From the NCBI GenBank assembly GCA_026002695.1, contig BOCB01000007.1:1-42424 (forward strand): 42,424 nucleotides of DNA, in the 5' to 3' direction. Made by a program: the position numbers and the translations under genes. Source of the DNA: Synergistales bacterium. GTDB lineage: Bacteria > Synergistota > Synergistia > Synergistales > Synergistaceae. This document shows, piece after piece, positions 1 through 7,630 of this stretch. Positions within the stretch are counted from its first letter, which is position 1, and each line of letters begins with the position of its first letter. Under the pieces are notes generated by a model that ran no database searches, had not been told where the DNA came from, and worked only from the letters and a program-made list of their open reading frames with translations.

Positions 1-263
1 GCGAATAAAACGTGCGACGCCGCGCGCGCAACAATCACCGGGGAAAAACCGCCGATAAAAAAGCCCGCTGTTGTTCCAATGACTACCGCAAGGGCTGCCA
101 TAGGCGAAATGAACATGGCAATAAAAATGGGCACATGACTGGCCAGTGTAAAAGATGCCGGTTCCAGTACCAATTTCACCGGCGAAAACATGGGGATCAC
201 AACGCCGACGGCAATCAAAAGCGCGACAACGGTCATTTTTTGCACGGACATACTACTTCGCAT
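1..263 (-). CDS. Membrane protein, ECF transporter S component-like (NiaX-like), partial
   Basis: The reading frame starts with ATG at 263 and runs off the left edge with no stop, giving 87 residues. A GGAGGGG ribosome site lies 8 nt upstream of the ATG, which fixes the start. The protein is almost entirely hydrophobic, with three likely membrane segments in the visible part and the stretches SHVPIFIAMFISP and AALAVVIGTTAGFF. This pattern resembles substrate-binding S components of energy-coupling-factor transporters, in particular the NiaX niacin family; the family call is from memory of the pattern and the substrate is not proven. It begins 30 nt after the stop of the response regulator on the same strand, so the two may share a transcript. 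The C-terminal half is outside the window. Confidence 0.55.
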   Translation of the reverse strand, partial: MRSSMSVQKMTVVALLIAVGVVIPMFSPVKLVLEPASFTLASHVPIFIAMFISPMAALAVVIGTTAGFFIGGFSPVIVARAASHVLF

Positions 264-293
264 GGCGGCATCCCCTCCGACTATTCAGCCGCA

Positions 294-1526
294 TTACACA
301 TCTCTTGCAACTGCGGCGAACTGGTGGGCTACCTTGGAAAACACATCAACCAGCAAGGGATCGAAATGAGTTCCCTTTCCGCCCTCAATAATCTGCCTGG
401 CGTAGTCAGTGCTGAACGGTTTCTTATACGGGCGCGCCGAAATCAGCGCGTCATACACGTCGGCAATCGCCATCAAGCGCCCTTCCAAGGGAATGTCCCG
501 CCCAACCAGACCCTCCGGGTATCCCGCGCCGTCCCATCTTTCATGATGCGTGCCGGCAATACGCCTCGCGTGGCGTAAAAAAGCGTGTCCTTTCATGTTC
601 TCCTCGATCCTCTTGATAGCGGCTACGCCGATTGCGGCGTGTTCTTTCATAATTTCAAACTCATCATGGGTGAGTTTGCCGGGCTTATTCAATATCGCGT
701 CGGCGATCCCTATTTTACCTACATCGTGGAGCTGCGCGGAGGGAAGAACATAATCCATATCCCACTCGGATATTTCCTCCGTGTAAACGTTTTCCTCGAC
801 CATCTTATCCAGCAGGATCTTCATGTATTTTTGCGTGCGTACAACGTGCCCGCCCGTCGTGTCGTCACGGAACTCCACCAGGTCTGCCACCGTGCTCAGT
901 ACCGCGTTTTGCAGGTTGAATATCTGCGCGGTTTTCTCGCGTATGACAGCTTCCAATTCGGTGTTGAATTCCTTCAGCTGTTTCCTCTGCGTCTCTGTAA
1001 AAAGGTGGTTCTCGATGCGCTTGAGTAAAAGCGGGGCGGAAAACGGTTTTGTCACATAATCAATCGCGCCGATAGAAAGCCCCTCCAGTTCGCTGCCCTC
1101 GTCCGTTTTGGAGGTGAGGAATATGACGGGAATTTCGTTCCACTGAGGCTCGCCCTTTAAGCGCTTGATCGCTTCATAGCCGTTCATCTCCGGCATTTCA
1201 ATATCCAGCAAAATCATATCGGGGATAATATGCTCCAGCAGATCGAACATGAGGCCGGCCGAAGGAACCGGATAAACCTTGTATTTGTCCTTAAGCATAT
1301 CCTTGCCCGTGGTCAGGTTCGTCATGTTGTCGTCAACAATCAGAATATTTTTGCGCCCGCCTTCGTCAATGGCAATGGATTCTATCTTCGAACCCTTCAA
1401 AATCTGCAAAAGTTTTTCGGTGATTTCCGTCCCCGCCGCGGCCAACAGAACTCCGTCGCCGCGCTTGGTTTCCTGCGCCAATATTTGCCCCGGTTTAGCG
1501 TCTTCTATGTAGATAAATTTCACCAT
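294..1526 (-). CDS. Response regulator with HD-GYP domain (c-di-GMP phosphodiesterase)
   Basis: The 410-residue protein has three parts. Residues 1-57 form a short N-terminal module of the kind often found before HD-GYP domains (PGQILAQE, then GVLLAAAGTEITE). Residues 59-175 are a receiver domain with acidic pair D65/D66, phospho-acceptor D108 in LLDIEMPEMNG, and K150 in VTKPF. After a coiled-coil linker, residues 200-400 form an HD-GYP domain with H227, HD at 257-258 (LHDVGKIGI), H286, HH at 317-318 and the GYP motif at 325-327. The family hydrolyses cyclic di-GMP in the cytoplasm. GGGGAGGAG six nt before the ATG supports the start. It follows a hybrid histidine kinase on the same strand after a 70-nt gap, so it is the probable output of that kinase (inference). 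Confidence 0.9.
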   Translation of the reverse strand: MVKFIYIEDAKPGQILAQETKRGDGVLLAAAGTEITEKLLQILKGSKIESIAIDEGGRKNILIVDDNMTNLTTGKDMLKDKYKVYPVPSAGLMFDLLEHIIPDMILLDIEMPEMNGYEAIKRLKGEPQWNEIPVIFLTSKTDEGSELEGLSIGAIDYVTKPFSAPLLLKRIENHLFTETQRKQLKEFNTELEAVIREKTAQIFNLQNAVLSTVADLVEFRDDTTGGHVVRTQKYMKILLDKMVEENVYTEEISEWDMDYVLPSAQLHDVGKIGIADAILNKPGKLTHDEFEIMKEHAAIGVAAIKRIEENMKGHAFLRHARRIAGTHHERWDGAGYPEGLVGRDIPLEGRLMAIADVYDALISARPYKKPFSTDYARQIIEGGKGTHFDPLLVDVFSKVAHQFAAVARDV

Positions 1527-1545
1527 AAACTCCTCCCCTTAGATC

Positions 1546-1570
1546 GGGCAACCAATGGCCGCCCCTGCAA
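1546..1570. repeat. GGGCGGCC-type hairpin repeat (imperfect copy)
   Basis: The gap between the hybrid kinase stop and the response regulator start holds GGGCAACCAATGGCCGCCCCTGCAA, an imperfect inverted repeat. It matches the copies at 35404-35428 and 41645-41667, including the trailing CCCTGC. Its position inside an apparent operon suggests an mRNA hairpin, but no function is shown. Confidence 0.6.
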
Positions 1571-1596
1571 ATCAGGTTTTTGATTTCAAATTGACA

Positions 1597-4500
1597 TTAA
1601 ACAGACCTCAGACGTTCTGTGATCTGCGTAAAGCCGGTTATGCGCACCTGCGCGCTCAACCATTCTACCAGATCGCCGCCCGATTCGTACTCGCAGCTCT
1701 CCAGCTCGCTTATAGCCTTGTCCGCCGCGTCGATGTCAAAATTCTCGCAGGCTTCTCTCAAAGAGGCAAGCACGCTCGCGTCCGGCTCCGCCTTGCGGGG
1801 TTTGGGGTTCTCGTCCGCAATTTTTTGCAGCATGACGGATAAGTTTGCAAGCAAAGTTTGAACCGTTTCGATAAAGCCGTCGTTTTTTTCCTCGATAAAC
1901 GCGAAATTACCGGCTTTCGCCGCAAGCTCCAAAGACTCTGCCCGCGCGCCAATCGACAGCGCGCCGATGCCCCTGCTGCTGCTCTTTATTCCATGCACGA
2001 CAACCTCATAGCCAAAAACGTCTTCCCGCGTATAGCCGCGCAGCTGGGTGATCAAGGTCGGAGTATTCTGCGCATATGACTTTAAGACATCCAAATAAAT
2101 TTCCTCATCCTCGCCGAAACGTTTGAGCCCCTGTCTGAGATCAATGCCCTCAACGCTTAACTTGTCGGAGAACCAACTATTCACGCCGTCCCTGCCGCTG
2201 TCCGAACCGGGCTCCTCCAGGGAAACAGTGAGGCCTTCCGCGGCTGATTTTTTCTCCAGATCCTTGTCGCGCACATAGCGATTGATGACAACATCCATGC
2301 GCATAATGTCAATGGGCTTGGAGAGGAACGCTTGAAAGCCCTTTTGCAGGAACATGTCCTCATTGCCGACAATGGCGTTCGCGGTCAGGGCGATAACAGG
2401 TATGTTTTTCGCGTAATCCGTACCGATTTCCTCGCGTATAATACGAGTGGCCTCAATCCCGTCCATGCCGGGCATCATGTGATCCATGAAGACAGCGTTG
2501 TATTTAACCGCGGCGTCACGGATCAGATCAACGGCGGCGGAACCGCTCGACACACAGTCTATTTGCATCCCATAGGGCTTCATCATTCCGAGGGCGACAT
2601 CTAAGTTAGTCGCCACATCGTCCACGACCAACACCCTGGCGTAAGGGATATGCGCGCGCACTAACTTTGCGCTCCGGTCGCGCTTACTCTCGGAATAACG
2701 GAAGTCCTTGAGGTTTGCGGCAACTTCCGGGCCGATCGGAACCCACTGTTCCGCTTTGCCCTGCCGGATGCGCGCCGTAAATGTGCTGCCCTTTCCATAT
2801 TCGCTCTCCACCGTAACAGTGCCGTCCATCAGCTCCACTATGCTTTTGCAGATGGAAAGCCCCAAGCCCGTACCCTCAATTTTGCGGTTGCTCTTTGTAT
2901 CCGCCTGATTATACTCGGAGAAAATCTTTTTCAAATCCTCAGGGCGGATACCGATACCGCTGTCCTTGACACTGGAAACTATCCACATGTCATCGCCGTC
3001 CTGCTCGAAAGAAACGCTCCAGACAACGCTGCCCTCCTTTGTGTACTTAAAAGCGTTGCTTAAAAGATTGTTGAAAATCTGCTTGATGCGAAGCTCGTCC
3101 CCAATAAGCCTGTTCGGCATGGACTCATCTATATCCAAGTCAAAAGTGACGGGCTTTGAACCGATCCGCACGATGTTCAGCGTGACAGTGTCGTTGATGA
3201 GGCTCGGCGTATCGTATTCAACCGGGATAAGCTCAAACTTCCTAGATTCAATCTTTGATATATCCAGAATATCATTGATGAGGCTGAGCAGCGTTACCCC
3301 CGAATTATACACCTTCTCCAAATTTTCCTGCGTGAGTCCGTCCAAATTCCCGGAGTCAAGCGTCAGCTCCGAGAGACCTATGATAGCGTTGAGCGGCGTG
3401 CGCATTTCATGGCTCATATTCGCAAGAAAATCGGATTTCGCCTCCGCGCTCGCAATCGCTTCCTCACGCGCGCGAACAAGCTCATACGTCATTTCGTTGC
3501 GCAGTATGGCGTTTACAATCAGGAAGCCGCCCGAGCGCAGCAGGTTTTCTTCATCATTATTTGAAAAATCACGTTCTCTGTGGCAGTCATCGAACGCGAC
3601 AAACCCCCAAAAGTATTCATGCACAAACATGGGAATGACAAGAATGGAAACAATACCCTGCGGCGACAACTGCGCCCGCTCGGCATCTGAAAGGGCGCCG
3701 ACAAGGCCGCTTATACTCTTTCCGCCGGAAAGTTTTTCCTCCCAGCCGGGAAGATTTTCGCTGTACGAAATATCTTTCGTAATATCCTTCCCTGTCTGCG
3801 GCTCCGCTCCTCCCGACCACTCATATATCTGTGAGCAGTACAGCTCGCCGTCCTTCGTATGGTTTTGCCAAACGCACATCCTGTCCATATCCGCGCACCG
3901 CGCCATCATATCCATGCAGTTCAAAATGTCGAGCCTGAAGTCGCCCGTTTCCGTCACCTGCAGCTTCGCGGCCGCGTCGTTGATTGTACGCAGCAGTTTA
4001 TCCTGCGTTTTAAGCGTCTCCGCCAGCTCGCTTATTTTTTGATACGGCCGTTCGATAATAGCGGAAGCGAAAAGCGAGGCCACAATGCTGAGCAGCAGAC
4101 ACACCCCCCCGACAAGCAGCAGCCCGTAGCGCACATTTTGGATCGGGCTTTCCATAAGCGGAACCGCAACGCCCAGCGTCCAGCCGACCCTCGATCCTGA
4201 AATCGGCGTGTAGACGCAAAGCCTCTCCTCGCCGTCCAAGGCAAATCTTTCGACACCGGACTCTCCTTTAATCATGTTACTGACAGCCGCGCCTATTTTT
4301 TCGTACCGGCTGTCCGTTTTTGATTTTTCTATAAAATTGTACCGTTCCATCACCCAGTTTTCGCGGACATTGGCAATGACGTATCCGTCCGCGTCCACTA
4401 TGAAGATGTTGCCCGTCTCCCATATATTGAACTGCGAGATTATATCGCTGAAAAACAGACCGGGGACAGTCGCGGACAGAACGCGCTCCTCCATAGGCAC

Positions 4501-4950
4501 ATAGACATGGAACACGATTTTCCCGCTCAAGTCCTTTCCGGTTGTGGAAATGACCGCTTCCCCCGCAAAGGCTCTCGGTATGTATTCGCTGTCTCTCAGC
4601 GTTTCGGGCGTTTCGGCTGAGCCATACGACTCAACGATACCGTGACGACGGTCAATCACCGTCAGCCCTATAAATTTATCCGGGTAAGCTTTCACCTGTT
4701 CCTTCAAAACTCCCGAGACATCGTCCGGAGCTGCCGTGATAATATTCCACGCCGCCGTGGCGGCGTCGGCCTTGAGCAAATCAATTTTTGTGCTGATGAG
4801 CCTGTCCGCGATATTCGCCACGGCGTACATGTCGTTTTCAATGGTTTTTTCAAGGTTGCCGCGGACAAAGATCAACCCCGTTCCAACGCCGAACACAATG
4901 ATCGTTACCGCAATTATTATGATAATGGAAATAACCTTTATACGTGACAT
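1597..4950 (-). CDS. Hybrid sensor histidine kinase: sensor, GAF-like, HisKA, HATPase, REC, HPt
   Basis: The 1117-residue membrane kinase has membrane segments at about 5-29 and 275-298 enclosing an extracytoplasmic Cache-like sensor. A GAF-like region follows at about 310-490. The HisKA box has the phospho-acceptor H514 in NMSHEMRTP. The ATPase domain has the N box near 627 and the glycine boxes DSGIGI (663-668) and GTGLGL (693-698). The receiver domain (about 770-895) has D823 and K878. A C-terminal HPt domain carries H986 in VVVHGIKSS. The layout His-Asp-His is that of a phosphorelay kinase that passes phosphate to a separate regulator. The HD-GYP regulator encoded next on the same strand is the obvious partner (inference). 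A GGGGCGGA ribosome site precedes the ATG. The ligand is unknown. Confidence 0.92.
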   Translation of the reverse strand: MSRIKVISIIIIIAVTIIVFGVGTGLIFVRGNLEKTIENDMYAVANIADRLISTKIDLLKADAATAAWNIITAAPDDVSGVLKEQVKAYPDKFIGLTVIDRRHGIVESYGSAETPETLRDSEYIPRAFAGEAVISTTGKDLSGKIVFHVYVPMEERVLSATVPGLFFSDIISQFNIWETGNIFIVDADGYVIANVRENWVMERYNFIEKSKTDSRYEKIGAAVSNMIKGESGVERFALDGEERLCVYTPISGSRVGWTLGVAVPLMESPIQNVRYGLLLVGGVCLLLSIVASLFASAIIERPYQKISELAETLKTQDKLLRTINDAAAKLQVTETGDFRLDILNCMDMMARCADMDRMCVWQNHTKDGELYCSQIYEWSGGAEPQTGKDITKDISYSENLPGWEEKLSGGKSISGLVGALSDAERAQLSPQGIVSILVIPMFVHEYFWGFVAFDDCHRERDFSNNDEENLLRSGGFLIVNAILRNEMTYELVRAREEAIASAEAKSDFLANMSHEMRTPLNAIIGLSELTLDSGNLDGLTQENLEKVYNSGVTLLSLINDILDISKIESRKFELIPVEYDTPSLINDTVTLNIVRIGSKPVTFDLDIDESMPNRLIGDELRIKQIFNNLLSNAFKYTKEGSVVWSVSFEQDGDDMWIVSSVKDSGIGIRPEDLKKIFSEYNQADTKSNRKIEGTGLGLSICKSIVELMDGTVTVESEYGKGSTFTARIRQGKAEQWVPIGPEVAANLKDFRYSESKRDRSAKLVRAHIPYARVLVVDDVATNLDVALGMMKPYGMQIDCVSSGSAAVDLIRDAAVKYNAVFMDHMMPGMDGIEATRIIREEIGTDYAKNIPVIALTANAIVGNEDMFLQKGFQAFLSKPIDIMRMDVVINRYVRDKDLEKKSAAEGLTVSLEEPGSDSGRDGVNSWFSDKLSVEGIDLRQGLKRFGEDEEIYLDVLKSYAQNTPTLITQLRGYTREDVFGYEVVVHGIKSSSRGIGALSIGARAESLELAAKAGNFAFIEEKNDGFIETVQTLLANLSVMLQKIADENPKPRKAEPDASVLASLREACENFDIDAADKAISELESCEYESGGDLVEWLSAQVRITGFTQITERLRSV

Positions 4951-5004
4951 TGAATTCCGCCCCTTTCCCCCATCGCATTAAAGGAATTTCCTCAATTCTC
5001 TTGT

Positions 5005-5032
5005 ATTATACACTTGATTTTCTATACTTCAA
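5005..5032 (-). promoter_or_regulatory. Probable sigma70 promoter of the hybrid kinase gene
   Basis: On the minus strand TTGAAG (5027-5032) and a perfect TATAAT (5005-5010) are separated by 16 bp, about 55 nt upstream of the kinase ATG. Seen by eye only. Confidence 0.5.
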
Positions 5033-5044
5033 TGTACTCTTTCA

Positions 5045-5053
5045 TGCTATAAT
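5045..5053 (+). promoter_or_regulatory. Extended -10 element (TGcTATAAT) pointing to the first chemoreceptor
   Basis: TGCTATAAT is a full extended -10 motif with no recognisable -35. A transcript starting here would read through the dispersed repeat at 5063-5157 and the CCATATCT boxes before the chemoreceptor gene. It would be divergent from the kinase promoter. Confidence 0.35.
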
Positions 5054-5062
5054 TAAGTATGT

Positions 5063-5157
5063 GCTGATTAAATCGTCAGATGGAATTTTGTCGTTTTGAG
5101 ACGCGGAGCCGGTCAGGTTTTTTGCAGTTACTCTTAGGCTCCTGACAATAAATCAGC
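5063..5157 (-). repeat. MITE-like dispersed repeat, copy A (inverted)
   Basis: The 95-bp element, read on the minus strand, begins GCTGATTTATTGTCAGGAGC and ends AATCAGC. It shares the core AAAAAACCTGACCGGCTC and CGTCTCAAAACG with the copies at 12894-12994 and 28440-28538. It fills part of the 388-bp gap between the divergent kinase and chemoreceptor genes. Confidence 0.85.
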
Positions 5158-5215
5158 CTTTTTAAATTTCAGAATCGTGTTTTATTTACAATTCCATTAT
5201 CCAATCTGCGTGTAT

Positions 5216-5294
5216 CCATATCTCATATCCAAAATCTATACATACCCATATCTCTAATTCTCAAACTCTTTACTTTTCCAACATACCCATATCT
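5216..5294. promoter_or_regulatory. Three iterated CCATATCT boxes upstream of chemoreceptor 1
   Basis: CCATATCT occurs at 5216-5223, 5246-5253 and 5287-5294, spaced 30 and 41 bp, near whole helical turns. The last two are part of a longer 14-bp direct repeat ACATACCCATATCT (5240-5253 and 5281-5294). Regularly phased direct repeats upstream of a gene suggest a regulator array, but this is inference. Confidence 0.45.
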
Positions 5295-5338
5295 TTGGTC
5301 ACACTCTACATAAATTTAGCTGGGGGGCTTGGTTTGTT

Positions 5339-7144
5339 ATGCAATGGTTCAGGAATTTGCGCACTGTGGCAAAGATACTCTCGCTCGTTGTCATGCTTTT
5401 GGCGCTGATGATGGTTATGGTCGGGATAGGCTACACTCTCGGCAGCGACACGTTGGCGAAGCTGGAGGGCCTGTACGACAATTACACGATGCCGATCGTC
5501 TGGGTAAGCGACGCGAACGCAGGTATAATCGACAACAGGCGGATGCTCTTGAGCATGAGCATTACTGCTGATATGGCGGCAAGGAAGAATTTGTCCGACT
5601 TGATGATAGCGGGCAGAGATAAGATAACGGAGGATTACGGTAAGTATCAGGAGACCAACCTGAGCCGGCGGGAGGCCGATATGATGAAAAGGTACGAACC
5701 GCTGCGAGCCGCCTTCCAAGATGCGCAGGATGAATGTATAACCACATTGCTCGACCCGAACGCCGCCCCTGAGAAGTTACGCGCGGTGGAAACAAGCATG
5801 GCTGCCGGCGGCAAAAACGCCGCGGCCTCCGACGCTTTCACTAAGTTCAACGATGAGCTCGTTGCTCTGCTCGTAAAGATCGCGGAGGAAACTAACGAAG
5901 CGGCCGAAGCGGAGACGCATGACGGGATCGTAAGGCTGCTCGTTTCAGCCGGAGTGTCCATGCTACTTGGTCTCATACTCGCTATTTTAATAGCGCGCAT
6001 GATAACGGGGCCGATCAGCAGAGTGCAGTCGGGCATCAAGCTCTTCGCCGGCGGAGACCTCATGACAGAGTTCGAGACGATGGGCAAGGACGAGCTCGCG
6101 CAGATGGGCGTCGCTCTCCAGGAAATGACGGATAAATTAAAAGAGATAATCGGCTCCGTAAAGGACGCGAGCGGCAGCATCAACGAGACGGCGCAGGATT
6201 TCTCGGCGATGGCCGAGGAGAGCAACGCCTCCGTGGAGGAATTCCGCGCGAACGTCGAGGAGATGGGGACGAACCTCAACGCCCTCTCCTCCTCCGCCGA
6301 AGAGGTCAACGCCTCCGTGGAGGAAGTGGCGGCCGGAGCGCAGGCTACCGCTGAGAAGGGAACAGATATAGCGCGTCAGGTTGACGAGGCAATGAGCGCC
6401 GGCAACGACGGCATGAAGTCCGTGCAGCGCGCGGTACGCGGAATCGACGACGTCGCCAGGAACGCGGCGGAATCCGCGAAGAGCGTACAGGAACTCGGAA
6501 CGATGGCGCGTCAGATACAGGGCTTCGTGTCGCAGATAGGCGGCATAGCCGCCCAAACAAACCTGCTCGCGCTGAACGCGGCAATCGAGGCGGCGCGCGC
6601 CGGCGACGCCGGGCGCGGCTTCGCGGTCGTAGCGGAGGAAGTCCGCAAACTCGCGGAGAGCAGCAACGTCGCGGCGAAGAGCATCGAGGAACTGGCCAAG
6701 ACGATCACCGGCGACCTCGACAACGTCGTAACACTCTCCCTCGCAAACGCTAAGGGTTCCGAGGACGCCAAGAGCCTCTCGAAGGAAACGGAAGAGCTGA
6801 TAAGCAAGATGATAGAGTACCTGAAGAGTATTTCGGCGGCGACTCAGGACCTCGCCGCAGTCTCGGAGGAACAGGCCGCGTCGAGCGAGGAGATAGCCGA
6901 GGCCATACAGAGCATCGCGACGCGTGTGGAGAGCACGGCGCGCGCCGGTGAGAACATCCGCTCCGGCGTCGGCGATATAGCCTCCGCCGCCGAAAAAATG
7001 GCCGCGAACGCGGAGAGGCTGTCCACGCTGTCCGGCGACCTGTCCGAAATACTGGCCTTCTTCAAGATAGGGGCAGTGGCGGCAAAGGCAAAATTATCCG
7101 CGGCAAGAAGCATAAAAGCCCTGCCTCAGCCGAGGAGAAGATAA
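5339..7144 (+). CDS. Methyl-accepting chemotaxis protein 1
   Basis: The 601-residue receptor has a short cytoplasmic N-terminus, membrane segment 1 at about 11-33, a periplasmic helical domain of the four-helix-bundle type (about 34-197), membrane segment 2 at about 199-221, a HAMP domain (about 218-270) and a long signalling coiled coil (about 290-575). The conserved hairpin tip that contacts CheA and CheW is at about 396-440, with NLLALNAAIEAARAGDAGRG. The tail is basic (KALPQPRRR) rather than a CheR-docking pentapeptide. The ligand cannot be read from the sequence. A G-rich site at 5322-5327 lies 11 nt before the ATG. The gene is followed by a strong hairpin terminator and then by a paralogue. 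Confidence 0.93.
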   Translation: MQWFRNLRTVAKILSLVVMLLALMMVMVGIGYTLGSDTLAKLEGLYDNYTMPIVWVSDANAGIIDNRRMLLSMSITADMAARKNLSDLMIAGRDKITEDYGKYQETNLSRREADMMKRYEPLRAAFQDAQDECITTLLDPNAAPEKLRAVETSMAAGGKNAAASDAFTKFNDELVALLVKIAEETNEAAEAETHDGIVRLLVSAGVSMLLGLILAILIARMITGPISRVQSGIKLFAGGDLMTEFETMGKDELAQMGVALQEMTDKLKEIIGSVKDASGSINETAQDFSAMAEESNASVEEFRANVEEMGTNLNALSSSAEEVNASVEEVAAGAQATAEKGTDIARQVDEAMSAGNDGMKSVQRAVRGIDDVARNAAESAKSVQELGTMARQIQGFVSQIGGIAAQTNLLALNAAIEAARAGDAGRGFAVVAEEVRKLAESSNVAAKSIEELAKTITGDLDNVVTLSLANAKGSEDAKSLSKETEELISKMIEYLKSISAATQDLAAVSEEQAASSEEIAEAIQSIATRVESTARAGENIRSGVGDIASAAEKMAANAERLSTLSGDLSEILAFFKIGAVAAKAKLSAARSIKALPQPRRR

Positions 7145-7178
7145 ATCTAAAACGCCATGCGTTCCGCATGATTTCCCG

Positions 7179-7210
7179 CAGGGGCGGCGTTCGGTCGCCC
7201 CTGTTTCTAT
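7179..7210 (+). terminator. Rho-independent terminator after chemoreceptor 1
   Basis: CAGGGGCG (7179-7186) pairs with CGCCCCTG (7196-7203) across a 9-nt loop and is followed by TTTCTATT. The stem arms are the same as those of the terminator after the second chemoreceptor. Confidence 0.75.
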
Positions 7211-7270
7211 TCGCTGCCATGAAATTAAATTATGCAATTTCTCGGGGAAACTCAAATAACGATAAACACC

Positions 7271-7299
7271 TTGACAGATTAAATACCATCATGTTAAAT
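7271..7299 (+). promoter_or_regulatory. Probable promoter of chemoreceptor 2
   Basis: TTGACA (7271-7276), a 17-bp spacer and TTAAAT (7294-7299). The predicted start falls at the edge of the G tract at 7305-7318, giving a leader of about 325 nt that contains the TATC array. Confidence 0.45.
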
Positions 7300-7304
7300 A
7301 CTTC

Positions 7305-7318
7305 GGGAGGGGGGGGGG
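7305..7318 (+). repeat. Homopolymeric G tract (GGGA followed by G10)
   Basis: Positions 7309-7318 are ten consecutive G, preceded by GGGA. The tract sits a few bases after a predicted -10 box. Homopolymers of this length mutate by slipped-strand mispairing in many bacteria. Confidence 0.8.
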
Positions 7319-7325
7319 AAGCGGA

Positions 7326-7565
<240 letters not shown>

Positions 7566-7630
7566 TAGTCGTTTTCTCCTCGTTGGACAGTAACAAATAA
7601 CCCAATAAAATTACCTTAGGAGGAATGTAC

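Noticed and set aside
2966..4042. 358-codon plus-strand reading frame
   Set aside because: It lies wholly antisense to the hybrid kinase, whose domains are unmistakable; Ser-rich composition is typical of a shadow frame.
5063..5157. CRISPR repeat or riboswitch explanation for the 95-bp element
   Set aside because: Copies are single, dispersed and in both orientations, with no spacers; genes downstream are unrelated, which argues against a riboswitch.
7583..7611. TTGGAC-N17-TAAAAT as promoter of chemoreceptor 2
   Set aside because: The start site would fall on the ribosome site itself and the -35 matches poorly.
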